Notes: generated from the sequence alone by a model not told the origin. Counted from the first letter of the stretch, positions 12,401 through 23,500 are shown. The stretch: DNA of 64,000 nucleotides from Bicyclus anynana (GCF_947172395.1 NC_069094.1:14684292-14748291), one strand, 5' to 3'. Numbers and translations: made by a program.

Positions 12401-15400
12401 CAACTAGGTCATTAAGACACATCTTTGATTGCATCGAACGATTCAATGGGGTGCGGCTAGTGTATTGCTATTATCTTCGTGGCGTTACCTGATTTGTGGT
12501 TCCAGCTGAAAATCAGCGTTACGTGTCCTAATTCAAATGGTCACGTAGCATTATGCTGAGCCGGGGCCATTTTCTGGGTTATGCCACACATCGCAGGGTA
12601 TTGTCCTGGATGACCTAGTGAACTGGAGATATTATGATTCTTATTGGAGTGGTTAGATGCCGCATGTACATCACTACACTATATGTTCCCGTATTAAAAA
12701 CGTGTCTAGACTTATCACAATAGACAATGTAACTTTAAAGAGTTGTTTGAAGTTTTGCGTTATCTAGGCTTTTGATGACACTACGTCGCAATTTGTAGTA
12801 CCTAATATCTAGTTGCACTGAGACAACCGTGTACATTCTGTATCAATAGAAAACTGTTTACGTATTACCAGATCAATAAAAATGACAACGCCATTATCGT
12901 GTCGGCCAGTGAAAAAGGCCTTAATAACATCTACTGAAAAAGTTTTCATTGCATTTCACGATATATTTTTAGACGCAAAAAGGAGATCTCTAGACTCTAA
13001 GTACATGTACACTTATAGCAATGTGTTATTACAGTGAAATTGACTAGACTACGCAGTGAACAAGCAGTAGTTCGTTCCCTATTTGGCTGTTATTGTGAGG
13101 TCGATATCTAGCCAAGTCGTTTACGTAATCATTTATTCGCTTACAATGTAAATTAATTAGCATTTACCTACATTTTTACACTTATATACTTAGAAACCAA
13201 ATTTTTGTATAGCACGGATTATAATTACCACATCAATAGACACAATTAATCTATTAAAGTATAGTAGTTACAGCGTGTTGTAGAAATTAATGTCTCTATA
13301 CTAAAGGCTATAATATTGGTAGGTAGGTACAATAAAATATAGGCCGATATACTCATAATTATAAAGGTAAGAGTAAAAATTCCCGGAAATAGGTTATGTA
13401 GCTAGAAAAAGCTGATTTTTACAATACAAAAAGAAATGTTAATCACATACTAAAAATTACAATCTATCAATGCCAATTAGCGATAGCATCCATTGATAAT
13501 GAACTACTGTTAAACACATAACCGTAAGCCAGTTACACAGTTCGCAATTTGCATACATTATACATTCACGGGGCAATTAAATTAAATCTAGTAAATCGCT
13601 CGCTCCGTACAAAAATATCATTACATTGTATCATACAGAATAAATATTTTTATTTTTAAAAAAAAAAGAAAAAGTATACTCACCATCCATGTCTAGTAAA
13701 CACACTAGTGGCTTTGAACGTATACAAATTCTTAGTGTATTGATAAGATAACGTATTGGTCGACGTCCCAAATACAACATAATGCGCTGCGAACCAATCT
13801 ATCGGAAACATCTACCCATAGTTTTCCTGTGACCGCGATAAAGACACATGCATACACAGAACAATTGATAATAACAACGAGGAGAAAAAAAAAAGTGTTT
13901 TCCAAAACTCACCAGCCATGAAGTTCAAGGTTGTAAATAATGTGGAATCGATAGAGAAATCGCAACGTGCCTATGTGAGAGTTAAAGTCGGAGTAACTCC
14001 TCTACGTGGCCGGTAGAGTGTGTGCGTGACGACTCTGTTTACAAACACCACCGTATACAGAACAATGTCATTATTGAGTGTAGAATTCGCGTCACAGCGC
14101 GTGTACTTACGCCGTTTTTAATGGAACCCGATATTATCTGCTAACTAGTTACTTCTTCCCGATGTATGAACGTTTGAGATCGGCGTGGTATGTGTAACCT
14201 AATTCATGCGCATTTGGCTACTATGTTTGCCAACGATATTGCACACTACAGATATGTTACATGCCTACAAAATCTATGTAAAAAGTGATCTGAATTTAGA
14301 TACTCCACTGAGTAAGCATTTTTTCCCGATTTTATTTGCTAACTCCTTGGTATACTTCTTCCCGATGTATGAACGTTTGAGATCGGCGTGGTATGTGTAA
14401 CCTAATTCATGCGCATTTAGCCACTGTGGTATAGCCAATGATATTGTACACTACAGATATGTTACGTGCCTACAAAATCTATGTAAAAAGTGATCTGAAT
14501 TTAGCTACTCCACTAAACGCACACAATTTTGTGTGCATTACATATTTGTGTAAGAATTTTTTTTTATTACTAATTAGATCTTTTCCTGACTACCATTGTT
14601 TGTACCACATTGATGGTGGTTATAACCAGAGATGTGACTTATTTTAGATAAAGGTATCTGAAAAACAAGATACAAAATACGTATTTACATCTTGTATTTG
14701 AAATACTTTTTTTATTTTGTATCTTATATTTAGATACATTTTCCTAGTATTTTGAAGATACTTTATTCCCCAAGATATTTTTACTAAAATAAACTTTGCA
14801 ATTTTTCTCTCCGAACACAACTGGACGCAGCGCGTCGTTTTAAAATTTAGTTGATATTTCAAAAAAAAAAGCCGGGAACCAAATTTTTGTTACCGACAAT
14901 ATCGTGAAAATTCTCTAATCTAACAAATATACTTAAGTTCAATAATAGCTCGCTGATAATGTAGCTTTCTATAGGTGAAATATTTTTAAAATTGGTACAC
15001 TAGTCCAATTAACTTAAAATTACAAAAATTATTAAAATTACAAAAGTATTTTATCTTTAAAAAGTATTTGAAAATAGGTATTTTGTATCTAGTATTTTGA
15101 TTGAAAAGCTTTTTTAAAGTATCTTGCATCTTGTATTTCAGATACTTTGTATGGGGTATCTTGTACATCACTGGTTATATAACATACTCGTAGTAGCTAA
15201 CGTCTTTCGGTAGGTAACATTACTATTAAATCGATGGTAACTAATACATTTTCCGACGTCATTTTCACAAAACCCCATGTTATCTGCTAACAGTAAAAAC
15301 TTCTTCCCGATGTACCTACGAATGTTTGAGATAGTGATAACAAACAAAATGAATAATAGATATTAATAACGCATTATGTTTGAGATAGTAGCGTGGGATG

Positions 15401-18400
15401 ACATCTCAGACCAATTATAGAAGGACCTGTATCGCACTCATAGTCACGAACAAAATTGTCTGTCATTTTCTGAAGAAAACGAGCTTCGATTTGGTATATA
15501 TCTTCTACTAAACTAGAAGTTATTGCCCGTTTTTTACACAATTCAATTACACAAAAAGGTATTTTTACGGAGCTCTTTAAACGACGAACACGATTACAAC
15601 TATTTAACATCGATTCCATAGAGACAGTTTTTATAATCGCATTAGATCGTTGATCATATACTTTGACAGAAAAGTAACGTTTAGCGAGGCAGGTCCTATA
15701 TAATAATTGGTCTCAGAATGACATTGATACTCTTAACATACCTACCTACTCGTAGTATTAGTAACTAAATCTTCGCTATAAAATTTTATGGTCCACGCAC
15801 TTACTCTATGTCACTTTTGGAGGCCTATTATAAATAACGCATTATTTTTAACTTACTTAAAAAAAGGAGGAGGTTCTCAATTTTACGCATTTTTTATATA
15901 CTTGTTACCTCATAACTTCGTAATTTCTTAACCATTTTTTTTATTTGAAAGCGTAACCTACTTCCAGATTGGTCCCATTTATTTTTCATGAAAATCGGTT
16001 CAGTAATTTTTTGTTAAGATGAAAATAACAAAATTGCCTGTACTGTGACACGTTCGTTACTTACTCGTATGCTAGGATACTAAAACCAAAAAAATTAAAC
16101 AAAACAGCGCTAAAAGCTAATTTCCATATCTGTAACAAAATTATTTTTTTTTAACAAAAAAATCACCAAAATAAACTAAAAAGCGTAAAATAACATCGTA
16201 TGTGCTACCTTCTGCACTCTTTGAAGGCGGTGCTAACACAGTGATGCATTAACTCAAACCGCGATTTAATCACGAAGTTTTAGGATTTTCAGACAGTTCT
16301 TTCCCGTGGTTCTTTCAGAAACGGCTTTAATTACAATCTATACTAATATTATAAAGCTGAAGAGTTTGTTTGTTTGTTTGATTGAACGCGCTAATCTCAG
16401 GAACTACTGGTCAGATTTGAAAAATTCTTTCAGTGTTAGATAACCCATTTATCGAGGAAAGCTATAGGCTATATATTATACTATAGGCCATATTCCTACG
16501 GGAACGGCATTATTAATAATTGGTAATAATTATGTTATCCTAATTATGTCAGAATAGTTGACTGTTATTTTTGGGTATTTGAAAAGAGAACTTAATCTCC
16601 TTAATTTAGAGTTGTTTATTATTTTTACTGACATACATATAAAGCAAAGCGTCCCATTTGTCACTGATGATCTTTTGTTTTTTCGAGAAAATCAAATTTA
16701 TAGAAGGTAGGGTAGGGTAAGGGTAGAGGTACAGGTAGGGTAGGGGTAGTTGAAAGTTTACATCGAGTTTCACGCGGACGAAGTCGCGGGCATCCGCTAG
16801 TGTTATTATCAAATAATGCATAAAGTAATAAAAAATAACCGTTTGGTAGATTATTGTAGTGGTGGACACACCATTTTCATTGCTTTTTAATTTAAAATTT
16901 CAATTATACTGAACTTACCAGTAGCTATCCCCATATCAGTGACCTTCAGTTGCCCTTGCTTGATCATGGCTTCGTAGTTAGGCTTGATGCAAGTCAGCTC
17001 AGAGTTGAATAGTCCAAACATTGGGCCATGGTTTGCGTCTTCCTCGTATGTGAAGAGTACGTGAATGTCCTTTATCAGCGCTCGCTGGACTGTTGCATAC
17101 CACGATTGGGTGACCCTAAATGAAATGATATATTAAATAAACACATTCAATAGGGTAGTTGACTCGTATCAAATTTAACATAATCAATATAATTTCACTT
17201 CTTTCAAAATCTGTGAAGTTTCACACTTTCACAGTTATTACCCTAAACCAGTTCAAGGATTTGTTCAATTCACTAGATTTGTTTAGGGAAAAGATAAAAC
17301 TGTGTTGTTATATATCACGCATCGCGGCACGATCCAAACTGTGAAGCGGCTGCGTGAGTAAGGGCCCCGTAATAGTTGAATAAAATTCTTTTGGTATTTA
17401 AATAAAATTGTTAAATATGCTTTAATTTTTGGACAGCCTGGGCAAACTATTATTTCTTTGAATTTCTCCATATACTTCAAAATTCTTATAGCTTGGCAAC
17501 TTCGTTCGTAACACCCCCGATGTTGCGCGCGGGGCGGAGGGGGCATGTATCAATGAAAGAAAAACCCACGACTGATGCACGTCAATTCCCTGCACGCACG
17601 ATTTCACAACTGCGCAGTCTTTCCATCCGTCGCCCGCATATCTTGCGAGTGTTATCAACAAACTTACCAGACTATAGTATTGCTTTTGTTAAATTTTAGG
17701 TATTCCATCTCAGGCTCTTACTCTATAGGGATACACTATAATAATAATATGTTGTTTAAAAATAATATGGGATCATGGGATGGAAAGTAACATGTTGCAC
17801 ATAAAGTTAATGGACAAGTGGAGTTTACAGAAAATCTTAATAGCCACTGGTGTAACAGACATTTTTAAAAAGGTAAAAACATGTTGTAACATCCACAAAA
17901 AAAAATGGTCCAAATAGGTCATATAATGGTACCCCAAAGATGGAAAAAGAAGGCAAGGACGACCACACAAAAGTTGGGAAGAGAATCTGATGAAAGGATG
18001 GTGAAGAAAAGTTAGAGACCCAGCAGAGTGGCAAAGTTTGGAGGAGGCCTATGTCGAAGGACAACTGGACTGCTCTGGTGTAATAGAAACTAAGAAATAG
18101 TATTAGGTATAATATGTGTAATCAACAGTCAGAGATTTTTTTTTTTAAATTCATTACTATTGTGCAATCAGCTGCAACAGCTTTAAGCAAATTGCTTGTG
18201 GGTACTACATGGCATGTGTAGCTGACCTTCCATTGAAGGCTATGCTAATTTATTTTATTTGTTAATTTTTGTATTTCATTTGTACATTCTTATTATTTTG
18301 ATTTTTTTTTTACATGAGATCCCATATGTAGGCGCGCTTTAGCCTTCTAACATCTATTGGATGACCGAGGGCAGTAGCAAGTTTGTTTTCATGGGTGTTT

Positions 18401-19708
18401 ATGCGATTTTTATAGCACATTGATCTGAGTTCAACTTCTTCTTTTACTGTTTTTATGTCAAGATACTCATGTAGTTCCGATATCTTAGTGAACCATGGAG
18501 AATTTGTGATGGTTTTTAAAACTTTATTCTGAAATCTTTGTAGTATTTCCAAGTCAGAGAATAAAGGCTATTTTTTGTTTTATTTTATTTTTTAAATATA
18601 ACTAATAAATTTTTTCAATCAAAAAATGTAATTTACCTTCGAGGCATAGTAGTCATAGCTTCCCAGTACTGGTCTATGTAGGGGATGATGTCTCTATCCT
18701 TGCTAAACATGGTCTTGGTGCTGCCGTCCTTGGAACTTTCCTGTTTCAAGTTTGCAATGGCAGTGAGACACATTTGAGGGAATGCTGCAACAAATCGGTC
18801 ACATTCAATTAAATTTTGCCAGTCTGGATGTATGGAATTGAGCAGTGGAGAAGTTCTTACTACTAAGCTAAGAGCAACTCTTACTATATCTTTATACTGC
18901 TAGTGTGCACTAGATTTTTAACTAGGGTAAGCACTACATGATAGATGTGATAACCAAGTGGATATGACCTCTGCCTTCAATTCCGGAGGGTGTGGGTTCG
19001 AATGGGGCCCGGGGCATGCACCTCCAACTTTTCAGTTGTGTGTATTTTAAGAAATTAAATTTGATGTGTCTCAAACGGTGAAGTAAAACTAACGGAAATG
19101 AATTTCTTAATTCTCTGTGTGTGTGAAGTCTGCCAATCCGCATTGGGCCAGCGTGGTGGACTATTGGCCTAACCCCTCTCATTCTGAGAGGAGACTCGAG
19201 CTCAGCAGTGAGCAGTATATGGGTTGTTAAGAGCAGCACTTGTAAATTAACCCTAACATAAATCTTCCACTTCTACTAAAGCACTATATTGATAATAAGG
19301 TACTATACTTACTAGCTTGGTTCTTCTTATATGTCTCTAAACCGGTTTGTGAACAGTTCTTGCATATGAAAAGATAATTGGTCATGAAAGGCACCAGTTT
19401 GCCCAACTGGTAACCAATACACGACTCATGGTACCATCTATTGCACGAAGCACATAATAATTCTACAATATTGAGATTCCGATCTTTGCCACTGGTGAAA
19501 AAAAACAATCACATTTTAAATATAATTAATACAAAAAAAAAACTAATTTAATAAAAAAAAAATTAAGCGTTATATACCAATAACAATGCCCCTGTGACTC
19601 GCTCACTTGTTTGTTTTTATTTTTGTCGGCATTTTCCCCCGCTTTTTGAGATTCCGTCTGACTATTGGAGGCAATATCCATTTCAACACTTTTCCTTGCT
19701 GATTCCAT
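3417..19708 (-). CDS. ash2: ASH2, core subunit of SET1/MLL (COMPASS) histone H3K4 methyltransferases
   Basis: Complete gene, 12 coding exons: 19708-19578, 19491-19313, 18784-18637, 17115-16919, 9070-8859, 7444-7267, 6369-6213, 5314-5191, 4691-4542, 4094-3990, 3521-3417 (11 listed spans; the PHD region spans the first two). GT-AG boundaries and phases all agree and give 561 aa. Seen: an atypical PHD finger starting HCYCGKDRNLN at residue 41 with LLCASCNRWYHESC; a winged-helix region to about residue 220; a basic Gly/Lys linker (GRQGKRRP); a SPRY domain from about 290 to 520 (GTWYWEATV, RLGWGRRYANLQAPLGYD, FGYSWRS, GDTLGFLVVLP); and a C-terminal helix (AEEAICEQTMADLLFL) matching the DPY30-binding motif. 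ASH2 stimulates H3K4 methylation together with WDR5, RBBP5 and DPY30 in the nucleus. The length matches known insect ASH2. The stop codon TGA (3417-3419) overlaps the edge of the minisatellite. The ATG was chosen because it opens the first exon, preceding the PHD. Confidence 0.96.
4139..4240 (-). mobile_element. SINE-B 3' fragment
   Basis: Fragment reading gttagcccttgac...gaagcgggctaact, the tail shared with the full SINE-B copies at 29.6, 33.8 and 52.8 kb. It lies in an ash2 intron. Confidence 0.7.
4313..4505. repeat. TG/TGCG microsatellite
   Basis: Irregular array of tgtg, tgcg and tgcgtgcg units in the ash2 intron between the 4,542 and 4,094 exon borders. Long open frames on both strands (Cys/Val/Arg or His/Thr) are artefacts. 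Confidence 0.9.
4795..4945 (+). mobile_element. SINE-A 3' fragment
   Basis: Carries gtgtgaagtctgccaatccg, the gcgtggtggacta block and cctctcattctgag, shared with the other SINE-A copies. It has no tRNA-like head. Confidence 0.8.
5420..5690. repeat. Dispersed repeat, family shared with 51.9 kb
   Basis: GC-rich block with aggctgaaaaagcctcaacc, cccgggcaaggaggcatagcc and gacctgcctgctgaa. A diverged relative lies at about 51,890-52,100 with the same order of landmarks (gggctgaaaaa, ccgggcaagaagcctaagcc, aacctgcctgctaaa). The class is unknown. Confidence 0.6.
5851..6161 (+). mobile_element. SINE-A, near full length, tRNA-derived
   Basis: The head agccgtgatagcccagtgg carries a polymerase III A-box-like motif, and gggttcgaatccggtcc is a B box. 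The tail reads gtgaagtctgccaatccg...tgagccgcatatgggttgtta. Relatives are at 18.9, 54.4, 57.1 and 60.6 kb. Confidence 0.88.
6740..7165 (+). pseudogene. RTE-like LINE 3' end with reverse-transcriptase tail, broken
   Basis: In an ash2 intron, antisense to the gene. A frame around 6,805-6,940 encodes RAMERFMLGVSLRDRIRNEE and continues IRRRTKVTDIAQRVAKL. This is the familiar C-terminal segment of the endonuclease-reverse transcriptase elements that abound in Lepidoptera. A stop follows KL. The next conserved block (GPKVLEWRTRTGKCSVGR) is in another frame, so the copy is frameshifted. The 3' end carries the ccgctgtggacgtccatcagctgat terminus in two parts. Confidence 0.82.
7474..7760 (+). mobile_element. 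Non-autonomous Helitron-like element
   Basis: Begins TC (tcctactaatattataaacg) and ends CTAG before a T, the Helitron end rule, with A before the start not required here. The interior has cgaaagtttgtatggatg and ctctttaacgccgc, shared with 56.5 and 60.75 kb. Confidence 0.65.
8510..8709 (+). mobile_element. Non-autonomous Helitron, 200 bp, intact ends
   Basis: Starts TC (tctatactaatattataaag), ends gtcagCTAG, and sits between host A (8,509) and T (8,710), exactly as Helitrons insert. Relatives are at 16.3, 24.0, 53.2, 53.96 and 58.4 kb. Confidence 0.78.
9275..9495 (-). mobile_element. RTE-like LINE 3' fragment
   Basis: Contains gtccactgttggacataggc and ttcttaatgtcgtcggaccat, the reverse complement of the LINE 3' landmark and of the coding block upstream of it. 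It lies in the large ash2 intron. Confidence 0.65.
9500..11175. other. ash2: ash2 intron sequence, nothing recognised
   Basis: AT-rich. No exon, RNA gene or familiar repeat was identified by reading. Short open frames here have no supporting splice sites or family signature. Confidence 0.4.
11184..11495 (+). mobile_element. 312-bp MITE, copy 1
   Basis: Terminal inverted repeats ctcagaccaattat / ataattggtctgag, flanked by a perfect 8-bp duplication atgtaggg (11,176-11,183 and 11,496-11,503). The second copy at 15,405-15,716 is the same length in the opposite orientation. An 8-bp duplication suggests mobilisation by a hAT or P-type transposase. Confidence 0.88.
11840..12210. mobile_element. 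Fold-back element with arms of about 90 bp
   Basis: The left arm (about 11,843-11,940: agtcatacataataatctg ... actaaagccatactcga ... caaacaaatt ... gagggta) is the inverted counterpart of about 12,119-12,208 (taccctcattt ... aatttgtttg ... tcgagtatggctttagt ... attattatgtatgact). The AT-rich spacer is about 180 bp. It encodes no protein. Confidence 0.75.
12230..12366. repeat. Palindromic repeat with 35-bp perfect arms
   Basis: The arms 12,273-12,307 and 12,332-12,366 are exact reverse complements around a 24-nt loop. The left part (ggatagaagcaggcg ... cttccgcaaag inverse) and the loop text recur once, unfolded, at about 52,475-52,568 in intron 1 of the thioredoxin-repeat gene. Confidence 0.85.
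12370..14140. other. ash2: ash2 intron sequence, nothing recognised
   Basis: AT-rich intron DNA without exons or repeats that I could classify. Confidence 0.35.
14150..14525 (+). repeat. Tandem duplication (period about 203 bp) of a dispersed repeat
   Basis: cttcttcccgatgtatgaac ... gatcggcgtggtatgtgtaa ... aaaagtgatctgaattta occurs twice, at 14,151 and again at 14,354. A third partial start is at 15,299. The part around ctacagatatgttacgtgcc recurs inverted at about 55,594-55,682 and, more diverged, at about 54,775-54,870. Confidence 0.75.
14627..15173. mobile_element. 547-bp hAT-like MITE
   Basis: The ends CAGAGATGT ... ACATCACTG match the hAT terminal pattern (CAGNGATGT). Flanking octamers are gttataac and gttatata (6 of 8 identical). 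The interior is AT-rich with repeated gatacaaaata/tattttgtatc motifs in both orientations. No transposase remains. Confidence 0.75.
15405..15716 (-). mobile_element. 312-bp MITE, copy 2 (inverted)
   Basis: Reverse-complement relative of 11,184-11,495, the same 312-bp length. Flanks are gatgacat (15,397-15,404) and aatgacat (15,717-15,724), an 8-bp duplication with one mismatch. Confidence 0.88.
15840..16080. repeat. Degenerate dispersed repeat ('gaggaggttctcaattt' family)
   Basis: aaaggaggaggttctcaatt and atgaaaatcggttcagtaat also characterise pieces near 27.22-27.61 kb, 52.79-52.83 kb and 62.85-62.90 kb, where ttaaccgacttc or its inverse appears. The class is not determined. Confidence 0.5.
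16337..16505 (+). mobile_element. Helitron, 3' truncated
   Basis: Same start (tctatactaatattataaag) and interior as 8,510-8,709, but the gtcagCTAG end is missing. Confidence 0.7.
16690..16801 (+). mobile_element. Helitron 3' end behind a short GGGTA-rich array
   Basis: A ggtagggtaggg array is followed by acgcggacgaagtcgcgggc and catccgCTAG before T, a second Helitron terminus type. A similar gcggacgaagttgcgggcg end abuts the element at 56,503. Confidence 0.6.
17483..17690 (-). repeat. GC-rich dispersed element, copy 1
   Basis: Inverted relative of about 22,950-23,106. Shared landmarks include cttggcaact, gttgcgcgcggggcggaggg, tgaaagaaaaaccca and gtgttatcaa. It lies in an ash2 intron; the class is unknown. 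Confidence 0.7.
17925..18075 (+). pseudogene. LINE reverse-transcriptase C-terminal remnant
   Basis: A broken frame reads GRPHKSWEENLMKGW, then RKVRDPAEWQSLEEAYVEGQ. The GRP.KxWxE...RDxxxWxxLEEAY pattern ends the open frame of several insect LINEs. Confidence 0.65.
18310..18560 (-). pseudogene. Jockey/CR1-like LINE reverse-transcriptase tail
   Basis: Reads ILQRFQNKVLKTITNSPWF, then SELHEYLDIKTVKEEVE and a C-terminal VRRLKRAYIWDL before the stop. This is the typical end of Jockey-clade ORF2 (RFQNKVLRxITxAPWY ... HxDLxIxTVxEEI ... RRLKRxxPxDL). It lies in the 17,115-18,637 intron of ash2, on the same strand. Confidence 0.8.
18946..19230 (+). mobile_element. SINE-A copy
   Basis: Has the gataaccaagtggatatgac head, gggttcgaat B box, gtgaagtctgccaatccgc, and the terminal atatgggttgttaa. 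Confidence 0.85.
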
Positions 19709-20578
19709 ATGTAAACAGAACTTTTAACTCTACGCAATAGCGTTTTAAGAAATAAACATTATGTTATCTTATAATTAGTTCCTCCTCCAGCAAAATAAAT
19801 AACACGATTCAAGAAAAAGATTGCGAAAATTACGATTTACGATCACAAAGACGCGATGACATTTACCCACAAAAAGCAAGTTGATTTCAGTGTTACCAAC
19901 TCACAGAAAAGCTCCTAAAAATCCTAAAATCATAACTCAAAGCAAAAATTCCCCATATAACATTTGTTTTTTAAACTCACATTCTTAATATTGAGTAATT
20001 GAATTAGATATTACGCATCCACAAGGAGAACAAATTGGTGGGGGTAAATAATTGCGTATCGCTTAACTTGATCGAGATCCGTTTGACAGCTCCATTTAAA
20101 GAAATATATGTCATGTCAAATCCTTAGGAAAATTACTGTCAATTTGACCATATGGAATTAATTTGCTGTCGAACGGATCCGATCAAGGTGCGAAATTATC
20201 CCCATTAGCAAATTACATCATCCAATAGGCTGACAATACTTTAGGCAACCATAGACATCATTCTATAACTTTTTATGAGTCAGTTGTCAGGTCCGTGGTT
20301 ACTTTCTCTGTCTACGGGCTTATGACAAGATGACAAATGAGTAATGACAATCATTTGACGTTTGTGATGACAATCAATATCAAGACCGTTTTTTGTTGTA
20401 TTTGAATTTTAAAATTTAAATTTTATCTTGTTCTTGTTGGTTCTTTTATTTTATCCACATTTGTTAATGTTGTGAAGTGGTTGTGAATTTGTGTATATTG
20501 AATTGAATTGAGTTCAGAAATAATTTCGTGCTAAACTGTTGGTTTATTATTGTACATCTATAATACAAGTAAAATAAT
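19709..20578. promoter_or_regulatory. Shared upstream region of ash2 and the divergent coiled-coil gene
   Basis: The two start codons point away from each other and are 870 bp apart, so both promoters must lie here. No clear TATA box or initiator could be assigned by eye. 20,040-20,210 contains two loosely inverted tcgatc/gatcga segments. Confidence 0.55.
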
Positions 20579-23500
20579 ATGACTTCCTCAAACTGTGAAA
20601 TATTACCAGAAAACAAGACAGTCCAGGAAAGTATCCTTCTGGATATTGTAAAGGAGATTTGCAGCGAGCCAAATAAGTTGTCCCAAAAGTTGATTGGAAA
20701 AGTTAACAGAATAATCGCAGACTGTGATTTAACTCATCATGCTAACTTCCATAAAATCGTCACTTCTGATGAAAGCACTACCACTGTCTTGGGTAAGAAA
20801 TGCTTTAGATTTTAAAAAGTCATTGTTGGATTTAGGTTTAGCAGGACTTCGGTAACCTGGTGTTTTTCAGAGGATAAAGTCAATCAAAGCAACGCTTTAC
20901 AGTTTACACTGTACTTTAATGGGGCCAGACTCAACACTGAGTGTCGCCGCACACGGGCCACACGCGACAGCCACAAACGCCGCTATAATAAGCAAGAAGG
21001 GCCACATAAGTAGCTGCAGCACGCGACCACTTGTGGCCAGTGGTCGACATTTGTGGTCGGTGGCTGCTACTTTTTCAACCCATAGATGCAGTATCATAAA
21101 CGCGCGAGTGGCGTGTTGCGGCGTTTTGTGTCGGCATTTAGTGGCCCGTGTGGGCCACAAGAAGCAAGCGATTGTAGTATGTGGCGGCCACAGTGTGCGG
21201 TCCATATAAAATGTATGACAACTATGGTAGCTGCGTTTTGTGATTGTGGCCCGTGGGCCTTGTGCGGGAGCCCTATAAGAAATCAAAGGATCCAACTTCT
21301 GTCATATTTGCCCTAACAATGATTTCAAACAAACTCAAAAATAAGGTCATTAAGTTGTGAAATAAATTGCCTGAGGTTGTGAAAACTGCAAAGATACAAA
21401 ATAAAAACAAAAAAGTGGTCAAGAAATGTTTGTATAAATGTATCAGCAAAAGCAGCTTAGTAAGTAATATAATAATAATATTTACTGTGGTAAGCCATGT
21501 TGAAAAGGTGCAGTGGGTTTCTTTGTTATTCTGATACAAATATAATAAACTACATATCAGATGCCTGTGACTTTGCCCATGTTTTAGGGTTTCCTGAACC
21601 ATGATATTTTGTATAATACACATATAACATTCATAAATTTATCTATTGTTAAAAACTGCAGTAAAATGCATTGCATAGTACCTATACAAGATCAGTGTGA
21701 AAATGCAGCGAACAACCTTGTTTTATTCTGTGTAATGAAGGCATTATATATAATTCTATAACATAATTTTCCAGGGTTCATCCAGCAACAGGCAGCTGAA
21801 CTGACATTTGATGAACAGGCTGAACTGAACCAGGCCATAGTGGAGAAGATTCAAGAAAAGTTACCATTATTCACTAAAGAATTAGATCATTTGAAACAAA
21901 ATTCAGGTAATTGTTAAGTAATGTCACGTAATGAAAATAACATCATTGTCAACCTTATGGTTCTTCTTCTTCTTTTTCTTTCTTCTGGGCTGTTTCCGCC
22001 CTTAGCCATGTAACCTTATGATTATTATGCTTGGAATTATGGTGCCAGGCCTTTTCTTTATAGAAGAGGAAATATGGAACTTTGATTAACCATGCTTTGA
22101 TGCAACTTGGCTTACAGTAATAATGTCCAATATTGTAGTTATAGTCTGACTGCTCAGAGATTGCATTTTAGTTAAAAAAAAGGGTGTCATTGACACCTTT
22201 TTATATTAATTAATTAATTAATTGTTAATAATTTTAGCACTTAATATGTTTATTGTAAGTTAGCATAATTATTTTTAATGTTATAATTCATAAATAAGGA
22301 TAATAGAAGATATTTAAATATCTCTTTTACATTGACGTTGACAGGTGTCAGAAATGCAATTTCTGATCGGCCAGACTATCAGATGCTAATAACAAAGACT
22401 AGGACTGGCAACCTAATATGCCTTCAAGGCACAGGGCTGTAACACCATTCCCATCCTTGGAAAAACTTTGTGTAAGAAAGCCAAATAATTCACAGTCAAA
22501 CCCAGAATTTGAAGCCAAGACTTTGTGATCTGAAAGCACATATGCTGTTCACAGGACTAAAACAGACTCAAAATAACAATGATACTTGCCAACTAAGTAG
22601 TTATAGAATACTAGCAATAATGGCTGGCTAGTCATACAAGCAACCAATAAGTTATCAGCGACAAACAGAAACTTTAGCTGCTTATAATAAGATTCTTCCT
22701 TTAAAATTGCAGGTCACAAAAAATCTAGGAATGAAGAAATCAAAGAACTACAGGAGAGTTTAGATGATAAATTGGACACATTGAGGCAACAAGAGAATGA
22801 GAAGGTTGAGCTGATGATGGAGTGGCTCAACCACCGGCTGCATGAGGTCTCCAGTTTCAGCACTCAGACTAATGAACTGATAACCATGAAAACTAGAATT
22901 TTGGAATTAAAATCCAAGTAAGCATTGCACAGTTGTTCCAAGCAATCTATGATTATAGTCTGACAAGTTCATTGATAACACTCCCATGATATGCGAGCGA
23001 CAGGGGGAAAGTGTTCGCATCAGTTATGGGTTTTTCTTTCACCGCTACATGCCCCCCGGCCCGCGCGCAACGTCGGGCGTGTTACAAACGTAGTTGCCAA
23101 GTTATAGACATTATATATATAATATATATATATAATATATATATATTATACAAAACAATATAATATATATATATTATATATATATATTATATTGTTTTGT
23201 TATGAAATTAATTTCCAATACTATATAAATATGTATAAATTGAAATTAATATAATAGTATTCATTTAATTGAATTTTAGTTAGGTTCAGTGGATTACCCC
23301 CTACAATACCACAAAGTCACAAACTTTACCATTTTAGTTCTTTATGTTCAAACAAACAGTTTAGTCTTTCCTCTTTATAACACTAATATAGATTATAGAC
23401 TATCAGATTTTCACCCACATAGTTTCAGTTCCATGGGAATACAGAAAATATAGCCTCTGTTACTCGCCGATAATGTAAATTTGCATCTGTGAAAAATAAA

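Noticed and set aside
20897..21316. ORFs of up to 132 aa at 20.9-21.3 kb
   Set aside because: They fall in a GC-rich MITE-like element inside an intron, with overlapping frames on both strands.
22168..22205. Inverted repeat aaagggtgtca/tgacaccttt
   Set aside because: Short and imperfect (ggg against cc); not distinguishable from chance in AT-rich intron.
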